Position numbers and translations under genes: made by a program. Shown one piece after another: positions 52,299 to 61,997 of a DNA stretch of 64,000 nucleotides. The notes beneath the pieces were generated by a model that saw only the letters and a program-made list of their open reading frames with translations, was not told the DNA's origin and did not search any database. The stretch is from Alcaligenes faecalis (GTDB taxonomy: Bacteria > Pseudomonadota > Gammaproteobacteria > Burkholderiales > Burkholderiaceae_B): positions 2,542,001 to 2,606,000 of the forward strand of contig NZ_CP031012.1 in assembly GCF_009497775.1 (NCBI RefSeq), written 5' to 3'. Each line of letters opens with the position of its first letter. The first letter of the stretch is position 1.

Positions 52299-53549
52299 TC
52301 AGGATTTGGTCGCGCGGCTTACGGTAGAGGCCACATATACCGCCAAGCCAGCCGCAGTCCAATACCCGATGGCTGCGCCGTACCATGGGGCCTGGGTCAA
52401 ACCCACGTCCAGCAGCAAACCAAAGCCGACTGGCGCCAGAGAAGAGCCCACGTCCATACCCGAATACACCAGGCCGTATACCGCGCCGGTAGACCCTTTG
52501 GGGGTGACACGGCGTATCAGCATGTCCCGCGATGGCGAGGCGATGCCCGAGCAGAAGCCAGCCGCCCCCACCACGAACAAGGCCAGCGAAGGCATAACCC
52601 AGCCTGCGCCCAGTACCAGCAACAAAGCCCCCGATACGCACAGCGACACAAACACAATCAATTCAGAACGCGGTGTCGTGGAAGCAATGAAGCCCCCCAC
52701 AAACATGCCTGCGGCCGAAGCCAGCATGAAGCCGGACAAGGCCGTACCCGCCGTCACCTTATCAATGCCATAGGTGTTGTGCAGCATGGGGATGGTGTAG
52801 TTCTGTACTACGGCCATCGCTGCGGTAGCAAAAGCAAAGAACAGGAAGGCGCCCCACAAGGAAGGACGCGACAGCAAGGTAGACAAAGTCGTCCAGACCG
52901 ACTCCTTGGCCTGCGGACGTGCAGGCGCTGCTCCCGAGGCCGTGCGCCCTGCCAGGGCATCCCGGTTCATCAGAACCAGCACCAGAATAGCTGCAATCAA
53001 GGCTGCCGCCGACAATACGGCGACGCGCCAGTTGAAGTAGATGGTCAGTGTGGTGATAAAGACCGGCGTCAAGGCCCAGCCCAGATTTCCCGTCAAACCG
53101 TGCGCGCTAAAGGCGTGGCCCAAACGAGCCGGGCTGACACGATGATTCAGGATGGAATAATCCACCGGATGAAACACGGCATTGCCCACGCCACCAATCA
53201 AGGCTGCCGCCAGCAACATGCCATAGCCATTGGCCGTACCGATCAGCAAGGCCGCCACCACGAAACAGGACAGGCCCACCTTCAGGACCGGCAAGGCGCC
53301 GATGCGGTCAACCAGAAAACCGGAAGAAGCCTGCCCAAAACAGGACACCAGGTAGAAAGTGGTGACCAGGCCACCCAGGGTCAGGAAGTCGTAACCGAAC
53401 TCCTGGCCCAGGGAGATATACAGTGTGGGCAGAATCAGCTGAAAGAAGTGCGAACTGGCGTGTGCGATACCGATAACGCCAATAACCCGCCAGTCCTGTG
53501 AGCCGTCGGGCCCCGCCCCATCCAGCGTCGTTGTTGATGAATTAGCCAT
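52299..53549 (-). CDS. Major facilitator superfamily transporter
   Basis: A 12-helix inner-membrane transporter of 416 residues. It has an MFS-type loop between helices 2 and 3 (GFLVDRIGALPVLKVG), LFSRPSLWGAF in the middle loop after about residue 215, and a second cytoplasmic motif near GFIASTTPRSELI. GNAVFHPVDYSILNHRVSPARLGHAFSAHG is conserved in a group related to fosmidomycin-resistance (Fsr) exporters; this is a tentative assignment. The ATG at 53547-53549 follows the pgsA stop by 5 bases; the longer frame from 53702 lies in pgsA and is rejected. Substrate unknown. Confidence 0.8.
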   Translation of the reverse strand: MANSSTTTLDGAGPDGSQDWRVIGVIGIAHASSHFFQLILPTLYISLGQEFGYDFLTLGGLVTTFYLVSCFGQASSGFLVDRIGALPVLKVGLSCFVVAALLIGTANGYGMLLAAALIGGVGNAVFHPVDYSILNHRVSPARLGHAFSAHGLTGNLGWALTPVFITTLTIYFNWRVAVLSAAALIAAILVLVLMNRDALAGRTASGAAPARPQAKESVWTTLSTLLSRPSLWGAFLFFAFATAAMAVVQNYTIPMLHNTYGIDKVTAGTALSGFMLASAAGMFVGGFIASTTPRSELIVFVSLCVSGALLLVLGAGWVMPSLALFVVGAAGFCSGIASPSRDMLIRRVTPKGSTGAVYGLVYSGMDVGSSLAPVGFGLLLDVGLTQAPWYGAAIGYWTAAGLAVYVASTVSRATKS

Positions 53550-53554
53550 TTGTC

Positions 53555-54127
53555 TCAGAGTTGCTTTTTCTTGATCTCCGGCCAGGCCTTCTGCAAGTAG
53601 TAGCACATGGACCAGACCGTCAGGACCGCGGCGACAATAATCAGGGCTTGCCCAATGATCCGTGTCGGCAAGCCCATGACGGGCGACCAGTACAGCAGAC
53701 AAGGAATGGCAACCATTTGCGCGGCGGTTTTGAATTTACCCAAGCGATGAACTGCCACACTACCACTGGCACCAATCTTGGCCATCCATTCCCGCAATGC
53801 CGAAATGGTGATTTCGCGGCCAATAATAATCAGGGCGATAAAGGCATCCACGCGGCCCAGATCCAGCAAAACCAGCAAGGCGGCGCTGACCATGAGCTTG
53901 TCCGCAACCGGGTCCAGGAAGGCCCCGAATGAGGAAGTCTGGTTCCAGCGGCGAGCCAGCCAGCCGTCAAACCAATCCGTTGCGGCGGCCACGATAAACA
54001 CCGAAGCGGCCCACAGATCGCGTGTTTCCATGCTCAGCCAATCCGCTGGCAGATAAAACAGGGCGACGATCAAGGGAATCAGAACGATGCGAAGCCACGT
54101 CAGGGCTATGGGCAGATTAAAAGGCAT
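53555..54127 (-). CDS. pgsA: CDP-diacylglycerol-glycerol-3-phosphate 3-phosphatidyltransferase
   Basis: Makes phosphatidylglycerol phosphate, the first committed step to phosphatidylglycerol and cardiolipin, in the inner membrane. The 190-residue protein carries the CDP-alcohol phosphotransferase motif as DWFDGWLARRWNQTSSFGAFLDPVADK and has several membrane helices. The start MPFNLPIALTWLRIVLIPLIV is typical. It follows uvrC, an arrangement common in proteobacteria. Confidence 0.95.
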   Translation of the reverse strand: MPFNLPIALTWLRIVLIPLIVALFYLPADWLSMETRDLWAASVFIVAAATDWFDGWLARRWNQTSSFGAFLDPVADKLMVSAALLVLLDLGRVDAFIALIIIGREITISALREWMAKIGASGSVAVHRLGKFKTAAQMVAIPCLLYWSPVMGLPTRIIGQALIIVAAVLTVWSMCYYLQKAWPEIKKKQL

Positions 54128-54166
54128 AGCTTGGATACCAACCTAATTTAAAACAGAGGCTCTCGC

Positions 54167-56005
54167 CTATCGTAAAGCATGATAAATGCGTTCGGCCAGT
54201 TCAGTGGATATTCCATCAACCGCACTAAGCTCATCAATACTTGCGTCCGCAACGCCGCTAAAACCACCAAAGCGAGCCAGCAGACGCTGACGCCGTTTGG
54301 CGCCAATCCCGTCAATATCTTCCAGGCGTGACACATTGCGCGTTTTGGCACGTTGGGCACGCATGCCCGTAATGGCAAAACGGTGCGCCTCATCACGCAC
54401 CTGGGCGACCAGCATCAATGCCGCAGACTCCACACCCAAAGCCACCGGCGGGCGATCATCGGCAAACACCAGGGTTTCCAGACCTACTTTACGCTTTTCA
54501 CCCTTGGCAACGCCGACCAGGACATGAATATCCAGGCCCAGCTCCACAAAAACCTGACGGGCAATTTCCACCTGGCCCTTGCCGCCGTCGATCAGAACGA
54601 TATCGGGCAAAGGCGCCAAACCTTCGGCAACCCGCGAGAAACGTCGGTTCAGCACCTGACGCATGGCTGCGTAATCGTCGCCCGGCGTGATGCCGGCAAT
54701 GTTGTAGCGGCGATAAAGCGAGTTCTGCATCTCGTGGTGTTTATAAACCACACAGGAGGCCTGGGTGGCCTCCCCTGCTGTATGGCTGATATCGAAACAT
54801 TCGATGTGCAGGGTGTCGAGCTGAGCCTCATCCAGGTCCAGTTGCAGCGCTTCGGCCAGGGCTCGGGTTCGATCTGCACGGGCGGTGGATTCGCTCAGCA
54901 CGCGGGCCAGTGCCAGACCGGCGTTCTTGGTGGCCTGCTCCAGCCAGATCTTGCGTACCCCTTGCGGGCGCACCACAACGCGCGCCTTCACGCCGGTTTG
55001 CTCGGCCAGCAGCGGCATCAGGTCCGCATCAGGCAAAGCGTGCGAACAGACCAGAACCGGCGGCATGCGGCGCTCCAGATAGTGCTGGGCGATAAACGCC
55101 GCCAACACATCACTGGGAGTGTCATCGTTGATTTGTGTGGGGAAGAAAGCGCGGTCGCCCAGGTGACGGCCACCGCGCACCATCGCCAGGTTCACACAGA
55201 ACTTACCGCCCGCGTTCAGCACCACAATAATGTCTACATCTTCCTTGCCCACCTGCTCCATGCTTTGCTGCTGCAGCACGGCCGACAAGGCTTTCATCTG
55301 ATCACGCAGGGCCGCCGCCTGCTCAAAGTCCAGGGCATCAGAGGCCTGCATCATGCGCTCTTGCAGCTCGCCCAGAATTTCCGCCGTATTACCATCCAGA
55401 AAACTGATGGCGCGCTGCACATCCAGCTGATACTGCTCGGTCGAAATCAGGTTCACACAGGGGGCCGAACAGCGTCCGATCTGATGCAGCAAACAGGGAC
55501 GGCTGCGGTTGGCGTAGACGCTGTCCTCACAGGTCCGTAAACGGAACACCCGCTGCAGGATCTGAATGGTCTCACGCACCGCCCAGGAGTTGGGATACGG
55601 GCCGAAGAAATGCCCCTTCCCGCTGGTACTGCCCCGGTAATAGGCAATACGAGGCGCCTGGTGGGCGCTGATCATCAGGTAGGGGTAGGACTTGTCATCC
55701 CGGAAAAGAATGTTGTAGCGCGGCCGCAGACGCTTGATGAGGTTGTTTTCCAGCAGCAAGGCCTCGGCCTCGCTGCGGGTAACGGTTACCTCGATGCGCG
55801 CAACACGCGCCACCATATGGGCAATACGGGGACTGCTCAGCGTTTTCTGGAAGTACGAGCTGACACGGCGCTTGAGGTCACGCGCCTTGCCCACATACAG
55901 TACCTCGCCCTGATCGTCGATATGCCGGTACACGCCCGGCAGATTCGGCAGATCAGACAGATAGGATTTTAGATTGAAGTCCGCGGGCATATTGATAGTG
56001 TTCAT
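54167..56005 (-). CDS. uvrC: Excinuclease ABC subunit C
   Basis: Makes the two incisions in nucleotide excision repair. The 612-residue protein has the GIY-YIG nuclease ([26 protein letters not shown], about 22-50), a UVR motif ([16 protein letters not shown]), the RNase H-like endonuclease domain ([22 protein letters not shown]), and C-terminal helix-hairpin-helix motifs ([19 protein letters not shown]). The first ATG is at 56005; a second at 55990 ([11 protein letters not shown]) is also plausible. It overlaps the end of nagZ by about 50 bases. Confidence 0.96.
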   Translation of the reverse strand: MNTINMPADFNLKSYLSDLPNLPGVYRHIDDQGEVLYVGKARDLKRRVSSYFQKTLSSPRIAHMVARVARIEVTVTRSEAEALLLENNLIKRLRPRYNILFRDDKSYPYLMISAHQAPRIAYYRGSTSGKGHFFGPYPNSWAVRETIQILQRVFRLRTCEDSVYANRSRPCLLHQIGRCSAPCVNLISTEQYQLDVQRAISFLDGNTAEILGELQERMMQASDALDFEQAAALRDQMKALSAVLQQQSMEQVGKEDVDIIVVLNAGGKFCVNLAMVRGGRHLGDRAFFPTQINDDTPSDVLAAFIAQHYLERRMPPVLVCSHALPDADLMPLLAEQTGVKARVVVRPQGVRKIWLEQATKNAGLALARVLSESTARADRTRALAEALQLDLDEAQLDTLHIECFDISHTAGEATQASCVVYKHHEMQNSLYRRYNIAGITPGDDYAAMRQVLNRRFSRVAEGLAPLPDIVLIDGGKGQVEIARQVFVELGLDIHVLVGVAKGEKRKVGLETLVFADDRPPVALGVESAALMLVAQVRDEAHRFAITGMRAQRAKTRNVSRLEDIDGIGAKRRQRLLARFGGFSGVADASIDELSAVDGISTELAERIYHALR

Positions 56006-57008
56006 CCGCTTGCAAAGCGTCCCAATCCAAGGCTGGCGTCGTAGGCATCAGGCGACGAATGCGGTTTTGCGATTCCTCGGAAATCGTGAAATCCAGGCGC
56101 GAGAGCAAATCGTCGGCCAGATCAGGGCGATTGCAGACCAGCACCATGTCGCAACCAGCACCCAGAGCGGCCTGAGCACGTGCCAGGATATCACCCACAA
56201 CGGTGGCGCCTTCCATGGTCAGGTCGTCGGAGAAAATCACGCCGTCATAGGCCAGGGCCTTGCGCAGCACGCGCTGAATCCAGTACGGCGAAAAGCCGGC
56301 TGGCAGCGGGTCTACTTTGGAGTAGATCACGTGCGCAGGCATCACGGAAGGCAACTGCAAGGTGCCCAGCCAGCCGTAAGGGGCGGCGTCTTCGTCCAAA
56401 ATCTCTTCCAGGGTACGGTCGTCAACGGGGATTTCGTGATGCGAATCCGCCTCTACACCGCCATGACCGGGAAAATGCTTGCCGCAAGCGGCCATACCAG
56501 CCTTGTTCAAGCCACGAATCAAGCCTGCAGCCAACATGGAGACGGCGCGGGGATTACGGTGGAAAGAGCGATCACCAATCACCTTGCTGACACCCCAGTC
56601 CAGATCCAGCACCGGCGTAAAGCTCATGTCCACGCCGCAAGCGCGCAGCTCGGCCGCCAGCACATAGCCCGTATCGGCGGCCACCGCAGCGGCCTTGACG
56701 GCATCGCGTGTCCACAACTGACCCAACTGGCTCATGGCGGGCAGCGTGGTAAAGCCGTCCTCGCGGAAACGCTGCACGCGGCCACCCTCGTGGTCCACGG
56801 CGATCAGCAAAGGCTCATCACGGGCTTCGTGAATGGACTGGCACAGGGCGGTCAACTGAGCACGATTTTCAAAGTTGCGGCTGAACAGGATCACGCCACC
56901 GACCAGCGGATGGCGCAGGCGCTCGCGCTCCTGATCCGTCAGGACCATGCCCTGCACGTCCACCATGACCGGGCCCGGAGGCAGTACTGCTTGCGAGGAA
57001 GAACTCAT
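55953..57008 (-). CDS. nagZ: Beta-N-acetylhexosaminidase NagZ
   Basis: Removes N-acetylglucosamine from anhydromuropeptides during cell-wall recycling in the cytoplasm. The 351-residue GH3 enzyme has [22 protein letters not shown], the substrate loop and catalytic region of NagZ, plus [12 protein letters not shown] and SDDLTMEGA with the nucleophile Asp. The start ATGA overlaps the acpS stop. NagZ products can induce AmpC-type enzymes, but no ampR is in the window. Confidence 0.95.
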   Translation of the reverse strand: MSSSSQAVLPPGPVMVDVQGMVLTDQERERLRHPLVGGVILFSRNFENRAQLTALCQSIHEARDEPLLIAVDHEGGRVQRFREDGFTTLPAMSQLGQLWTRDAVKAAAVAADTGYVLAAELRACGVDMSFTPVLDLDWGVSKVIGDRSFHRNPRAVSMLAAGLIRGLNKAGMAACGKHFPGHGGVEADSHHEIPVDDRTLEEILDEDAAPYGWLGTLQLPSVMPAHVIYSKVDPLPAGFSPYWIQRVLRKALAYDGVIFSDDLTMEGATVVGDILARAQAALGAGCDMVLVCNRPDLADDLLSRLDFTISEESQNRIRRLMPTTPALDWDALQADEHYQYARGLQSKILSV

Positions 57009-57463
57009 TTAGTGTCAGACTCAGCTAAGGATAAGGAAGGAATGGCAGGCGCTTTGGCTTCCAGCACCACAAAGGCCATGGCCATATCGGATTCATCAGT
57101 CAGGGAAATATGAACGGCCCCGAAACGGGCATCAAACCAGCTTTGCAGATCCGCTGACAGGCGCACCATCGGGCGGCCACCGGGCGCATTCAGGGTTTGC
57201 ATGCGCGACCAGGCCATAGGCATGCGCATACCCAGCCCTACCGCTTTGGAAAAGGCTTCCTTGGCCGCGAAACGGGTGGCCAGATAGCGCAGGCCGCGCA
57301 CCGGATCGCGTGCCTGACGGCGGGCGTAAACTTCCCGCTCCTGCTCGCCCAGGATGCGCTTTACAAAGCGATCACCATGACGAGCCAAGGCGCGCTCGAT
57401 CCGCTCGATACGGATCAGGTCGGTGCCGATGCCGGCAATCAAACCGGACGGTATTGGGGGCAT
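57005..57463 (-). CDS. acpS: Holo-[acyl-carrier-protein] synthase
   Basis: Transfers 4'-phosphopantetheine to acyl carrier protein. The 152-residue protein has the two AcpS motifs, [16 protein letters not shown] near 12-27 and [15 protein letters not shown], and the [20 protein letters not shown] end. The ATG at 57461-57463 gives [16 protein letters not shown]; an in-frame start at 57589 would add 42 non-conserved residues and reach into a terminator. Cotranscribed with nagZ. Confidence 0.94.
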   Translation of the reverse strand: MPPIPSGLIAGIGTDLIRIERIERALARHGDRFVKRILGEQEREVYARRQARDPVRGLRYLATRFAAKEAFSKAVGLGMRMPMAWSRMQTLNAPGGRPMVRLSADLQSWFDARFGAVHISLTDESDMAMAFVVLEAKAPAIPSLSLAESDTK

Positions 57464-57542
57464 GATGTCATCAGAAAAAATACAGCGAAAACGGCCTGGG
57501 CCGCCTACCAGCTTGCAATGATACCGTGAGAGCGCAGAATAC

Positions 57543-57577
57543 AAAAACGGCCCTGCCAGAGCAGAGCCGTTTTTTTC
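57543..57577. terminator. Bidirectional terminator between paaK and acpS
   Basis: AAAAACGGC-CTGC pairs with GCAG-GCCGTTTTT, with one mismatched pair inside the stem. T-runs occur on both strands. It ends the paa operon on the minus strand, about 20 bases after paaK. Confidence 0.88.
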
Positions 57578-57595
57578 GACTTCAAGCAAGCCGAC

Positions 57596-58909
57596 TTAGA
57601 ACGCGCGCTTGTCGATCACACGTTTGGCCTTGCCGGTCACGGTACGCTCGACCATGCCGGAGGACTGCACACGGATACGTGCGCTGACGCCAATAAAGGT
57701 CTTGATGGAGTGAGTCAAACGACGAGCCAGTTGCTCGCGCTGGGCTTCGTTCAAATGATTGAACTCGGCACGCACTTCCACCAGAATTTCCAGCTCGTCC
57801 ATATTGCCGTTACGGCTCAGAACCAGTTGGTATTGGGCAGCCAGCTCAGGCATCTTCAGAACCAGTTCTTCGACCTGGGTCGGGAACAGGTTCACACCAC
57901 GCACAATCAGCATATCGTCGCTGCGGCCAGTGATCTTGCCGATGCGGCGCATGCTGCGCGAAGTGGGTGGCAACAGCTGTGTCAGGTCGCGAGTGCGGTA
58001 GCGGATGACGGGCATGGCTTCTTTGCTCAGCGAGGTAAAGACCAGTTCACCGCTTTCACCCTCGGCCACAGGCTCGCCGGTTTCAGGGTTGATGATTTCC
58101 GGGTAGAAATGGTCTTCCCACACTACTGGGCCGTCCTTGCTTTCCACGCACTCCATGGCCACGCCAGGGCCCATCACTTCGGACAGGCCGTAGATGTCCA
58201 CGGCGTCGATGCCAGCGCGCTGCTCGATATCCAGACGCATCTGGCCGGTCCAGGGCTCAGCGCCAAAAATACCGATACGCAGGGAGGTATCGCGTGGGTC
58301 CATGCCCTGACGCTCGATCTCTTCCACGATATTGCAGAAGTACGAGGGGGTAACCAGAATCACGTCGGGACGGAAATCCTGAATCAGCTGAACTTGTTTT
58401 TCAGTCTGACCACCGGACATGGGGACCACGGTACAACCCAGGCGCTCGGCACCGTAGTGCGCACCCAGACCGCCGGTGAACAGGCCGTAGCCGTAAGCCA
58501 CGTGGGCAATATCACCCGGACGGGCACCGGCCGCCCACATGGAACGGGCAAACAAGTCCGCCCAGGTGGAAATATCCTTGGCGGTGTAGCCAACCACGGT
58601 CGGTTTGCCCGTGGTGCCGCTGGAAGCATGAACGCGTGCTACCTGTTCGCGGGGAACCGCAAACATCTTGAAGGGGTAGTTGTCACGCAGGTCCTGCTTG
58701 GTCGTGAAGGGGAACTTGGAAATATCCGACAATTGCTTCAAATCGTCGGGGTGCACGCCCGCTTCATCAAATTTCTGCCGGTAATGCGGCACATTGTCGT
58801 AAGCATGCTTTAACGTCCATTTCAGACGTTCCAGTTGCAAGTTACGGATTTCGTCAACACTTGCATGCTCGATGGCATCGCGGCCAACCTGTTCTTTAAT
58901 TGCTGTCAT
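57596..58909 (-). CDS. paaK: Phenylacetate-CoA ligase
   Basis: Activates phenylacetate with CoA and ATP, the entry step of the aerobic phenylacetate pathway. At 437 residues it is the length of E. coli PaaK. The AMP-binding motif SSGTTGKPTVVGYT, YGYGLFTGGLGAHYGAE, the motif YGLSEVMGPGVA and the C-terminal domain (GRSDDMLIVRGVNLFPTQVEE) are clear. Last gene of the operon, 73 bases after paaI. Confidence 0.96.
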   Translation of the reverse strand: MTAIKEQVGRDAIEHASVDEIRNLQLERLKWTLKHAYDNVPHYRQKFDEAGVHPDDLKQLSDISKFPFTTKQDLRDNYPFKMFAVPREQVARVHASSGTTGKPTVVGYTAKDISTWADLFARSMWAAGARPGDIAHVAYGYGLFTGGLGAHYGAERLGCTVVPMSGGQTEKQVQLIQDFRPDVILVTPSYFCNIVEEIERQGMDPRDTSLRIGIFGAEPWTGQMRLDIEQRAGIDAVDIYGLSEVMGPGVAMECVESKDGPVVWEDHFYPEIINPETGEPVAEGESGELVFTSLSKEAMPVIRYRTRDLTQLLPPTSRSMRRIGKITGRSDDMLIVRGVNLFPTQVEELVLKMPELAAQYQLVLSRNGNMDELEILVEVRAEFNHLNEAQREQLARRLTHSIKTFIGVSARIRVQSSGMVERTVTGKAKRVIDKRAF

Positions 58910-58982
58910 GGTGTACTCCTGCCCTGCCGCTGGTGTGGTACTACCGACCCCCCCGGGTCTACAGGGTATGTATCGTCAAAAG

Positions 58983-59444
58983 TTATTTTTTTTCAATCCC
59001 GCCCAATACCGTGCCATTCAGCCGGTACGAGCGCCCACGGAACAAGGCAATGCGCTTGTCGTTCTGGTTGACCACCTCGATGTCATAAACACCGGTGCGG
59101 CCTGCCAGGGAGGCCTCGACAGCGCGAGCCGTCAGGACATCCCCTTCAAAAGCAGGTGCCAGGTAATCGATGGTGCAACCGGACGCAACAGTCGGTGCAT
59201 TGCGAGAATTGCAGGCAAACGCAAATGTGCTGTCAGCCAAGGCAAAAATGAAACCGCCGTGACAGGTCTTGTGGCCGTTGAGCATGTCGGCGCGCACCGT
59301 CATGCTCATATTGGCCTCACCCGGTGCCACGCTGTCCAGGCTCAGGCCCAGGCCCTGAGAGGCCTGGTCATTGCCATACATATGCTCGCTGACCTGTTGG
59401 GCCAGCGCTTGTGGGTCTTCAACAGCAAGTGCGTTGCTTTGCAT
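58983..59444 (-). CDS. paaI: Hydroxyphenylacetyl-CoA thioesterase PaaI
   Basis: A hotdog-fold thioesterase that releases CoA from dead-end intermediates of the pathway. The 153-residue protein has the PaaI motif HGGFIFALADSTFAFACNS and VASGCTIDYLAPA. Its start overlaps the paaG stop (TAATG), so the two are translationally coupled. Confidence 0.95.
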   Translation of the reverse strand: MQSNALAVEDPQALAQQVSEHMYGNDQASQGLGLSLDSVAPGEANMSMTVRADMLNGHKTCHGGFIFALADSTFAFACNSRNAPTVASGCTIDYLAPAFEGDVLTARAVEASLAGRTGVYDIEVVNQNDKRIALFRGRSYRLNGTVLGGIEKK

Positions 59445-60235
59445 TACTTTCCTTTGAATTGGGGGGCACGTTTGCCCAGGAATGCATTAACACCCTCGCG
59501 ATAATCCTCGGATGCACCCAGTTCACGCATCAAGTCGCGTTCCAGATCCAACTGTTGATCAAGCGAATGGGCATCACTGGCATAAATCGCTTTCTTGGCA
59601 TAGGCCAAACCTTTGGTCGGAGCCTGGGCAAAGTGGGCGGCCAGCTCGTTCAGGCGAGCCTGGAACGCGTCGTCATCCACACATTCCCAGATCAGGCCCC
59701 ACTGAGCAGCCTGCTCGGCCGAGAGCTTATCGCCCAGCAAAGACAGGCCCATGGCGCGTGCTGTACCCACCAGACGCGGCAAGAAGAAAGTACCGCCGGT
59801 ATCGGGCAAAAGGCCCAGACGGCAGAAAGGCTGGATGAAGCTGGCCGAGCGAGTGGCGATCACGATGTCGCCGGCCAGAGCCAGGTTGGCCCCGGCACCA
59901 GCGGCCACACCATTGACCCCCACCACCACAGGGGCCGCCAGCGCGCGCAGGCGACGCACCAGCGGTGCGTAGTATTTCTCGATGGTGCCACCCAGATCCA
60001 CGGGTGCATCACCCGCGCTCATCTGGCGCTCGGACAAGTCCTGGCCAGCACAAAAGCCACGGCCATTACCCGTCAGAATCAGCACGCGCAGATCCGCGCA
60101 CTGTTCCACTTTATCCAGGGCCTGAGCCAGCTCACCGTGCATGTCGGCCGTAAAGCTGTTGAGCTTGTCGGGACGATTCAAGGTGATGCGTGCTACGCCA
60201 TTTTCCAGCTGAAATTGAATACTTTGGTCAGTCAC
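59444..60235 (-). CDS. paaG: 2-(1,2-epoxy-1,2-dihydrophenyl)acetyl-CoA isomerase PaaG
   Basis: Converts the ring epoxide to the oxepin form. A crotonase-fold enzyme of 263 residues with the oxyanion-hole residues in CAGQDLSER and GVAAGAGANLALAGDIVIA, and the PaaG-type active-site segment FCRLGLLPDTGGTFFLPRLVG. It lies 14 bases after paaN. Crotonases are similar to each other, so the assignment depends partly on the operon. Confidence 0.93.
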   Translation of the reverse strand: MTDQSIQFQLENGVARITLNRPDKLNSFTADMHGELAQALDKVEQCADLRVLILTGNGRGFCAGQDLSERQMSAGDAPVDLGGTIEKYYAPLVRRLRALAAPVVVGVNGVAAGAGANLALAGDIVIATRSASFIQPFCRLGLLPDTGGTFFLPRLVGTARAMGLSLLGDKLSAEQAAQWGLIWECVDDDAFQARLNELAAHFAQAPTKGLAYAKKAIYASDAHSLDQQLDLERDLMRELGASEDYREGVNAFLGKRAPQFKGK

Positions 60236-60249
60236 CTGGCCACCCTCCT

Positions 60250-61914
60250 TTAGAAATGCCAGCGAGTCTGAACGACACGGAAACGGTTAGCGACATAGGC
60301 CGAATCCGACAGGGATGCGTTGGCGGCCGGGTTGGCGCCAGTGCCGTGGAAGTCACTGTAGGCTGCGGTCTGGTTGATGAACACAGCGCCGGTCAGGTTC
60401 AGGGACAGGGACACGCCGGAACGCTCGGCCATGCGCTGGATCTTGGCAGTCACAGCATCATCGGTGCTGTAAGCCGACAAGGTCAGTGCACCGTGCTCAA
60501 TCACGTTGCGACCTGCCACTTCAATGCTTTGCTCGGTCGAATCGGTTTGCACCACAAACACGATGGGGCCGAACCATTCTTGCTGGATCTCGGGCTGGTC
60601 CACACGGGCCTGCAAGACCAGCGGTGTGCGTACGCGGGCACCGGGGAATGCGGGGTGTTCCAGCGTCTGGCTGTCAGCCAGGATAGGCATGCCCAGCTGG
60701 CGAGCCTGATCAATACGCCGTGCGCACGCTTCGTTTTGCACGGCGCCGGTGATCTCAACGGCACGGGCCGGATCGGACACCAGTTTTTGCACCGCCAGAG
60801 CCAGGCCTTGAGCCACTTCATCAAAGCTCATCACGCCGTCGGCCGTACGGATACCGTCGCGAGGCACGTAGATGTTCTGAGGAGCGGTACACATCTGACC
60901 GGAGTACAGCGCAAAGGAGAAAGCCAGGTTGCGGGCAACAGCCTTAAAGTCTTCAACCGAATCGATAATGACCTGGTTCACACCGGCTTTTTCGGTGTAG
61001 ACCAAAGCGTGGCGGGCATTTTCTTCCAGCCAGTTACCGTTCTGGCTGCTGCCGGTAAAGTCGATCAGCTTGACGGCCTTGTTCATGGCCAGTTGCTGGG
61101 CGGTGTCTTCCGATGGCTCGTGGGCGGCCAGCAGAACCACATTAGGATTGAAACCGGCTTCGGCCAGCACTTCGCGGGCGATCGCAACGGTAATGGCCAA
61201 AGGCAGGATTGCGCCAGGGTGCGGCTTCACAATTACGGTATTGCCGGTTGCCAGGGAAGCAAACAGGCCGGGGTAACCGTTCCAGGTCGGGAAGGTGGAG
61301 CAACCAATCACCAGACCAATGCCACGGGGCACCACTTTGAACTGCTTCTTCATCTGGATGGGATCGTGCTTGCCCTGGGGCTTGATCCAGTCAACCAGAC
61401 CGGGGATACGGGACATTTCCTGCCAGGCGTAGGCCACGGCTTCCAGCGCACGTTCCTGAGCGTGAGGGCCACCAGCCTGGAAGGCCATCATGAAGCCCTG
61501 ACCCGTGGTGTGCTGCACAGCGTGAGCAATCTCGAAGCTGCGCTGGTTCAAGCGATGCAGGATTTCCAGGCAGATACCAACCCAGGCTTGTGGGCCAGCG
61601 TCACGCCAGCTGTCCAGCGCCAGTTGCGACTGGGCCAGCAGTTGATCCACAGGCACTTTGGGGTAGCGGATGCCCAGATCAAAACCAAAAGGCGATTGCT
61701 CATTGCCCACTTCACCTTGTGCGCCTTCCAGCGCCAAAGGAAAGGCTTTGCCGCGGTAGGCTTCAAAAGCAGCCTGACCATCCTGAGCCGCGGTTTCACC
61801 ATAGGCGCGCGGGCTGGGATTTTCAGGGTAAGCGCTCCAGAAGTTGCGCTCCAGAATACTGCTCAAAGCTTGATCCAGCGTCGCCTGATGCGTCTTGAAA
61901 AAATCTGCTGCCAT
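60250..61914 (-). CDS. paaN: Phenylacetate degradation protein PaaN (aldehyde dehydrogenase type)
   Basis: Oxidises the open-chain semialdehyde formed after oxepin-CoA cleavage. The 554-residue protein is an aldehyde dehydrogenase: IGCSTFPTWNGYPGLFASLATGNTVIVKP, LIDFTGSSQNGNWL, the catalytic Cys in SGQMCTAPQNIYVP, and QEWFGPIVFVV. It lacks the MaoC-type hydratase domain that E. coli PaaZ carries, so ring opening may need a separate hydratase. The ATG at 61912-61914 has AGGAGCA upstream; the longer frame to 62154 lies in paaE. Confidence 0.93.
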   Translation of the reverse strand: MAADFFKTHQATLDQALSSILERNFWSAYPENPSPRAYGETAAQDGQAAFEAYRGKAFPLALEGAQGEVGNEQSPFGFDLGIRYPKVPVDQLLAQSQLALDSWRDAGPQAWVGICLEILHRLNQRSFEIAHAVQHTTGQGFMMAFQAGGPHAQERALEAVAYAWQEMSRIPGLVDWIKPQGKHDPIQMKKQFKVVPRGIGLVIGCSTFPTWNGYPGLFASLATGNTVIVKPHPGAILPLAITVAIAREVLAEAGFNPNVVLLAAHEPSEDTAQQLAMNKAVKLIDFTGSSQNGNWLEENARHALVYTEKAGVNQVIIDSVEDFKAVARNLAFSFALYSGQMCTAPQNIYVPRDGIRTADGVMSFDEVAQGLALAVQKLVSDPARAVEITGAVQNEACARRIDQARQLGMPILADSQTLEHPAFPGARVRTPLVLQARVDQPEIQQEWFGPIVFVVQTDSTEQSIEVAGRNVIEHGALTLSAYSTDDAVTAKIQRMAERSGVSLSLNLTGAVFINQTAAYSDFHGTGANPAANASLSDSAYVANRFRVVQTRWHF

Positions 61915-61997
61915 ACAATGTGCTCCTGAAACTAGTAGGACGCCAAGCTGGGAAGCCGGCGTCCAGATTCTTGAAAAACCGCTTGTTTGCTGCGGTC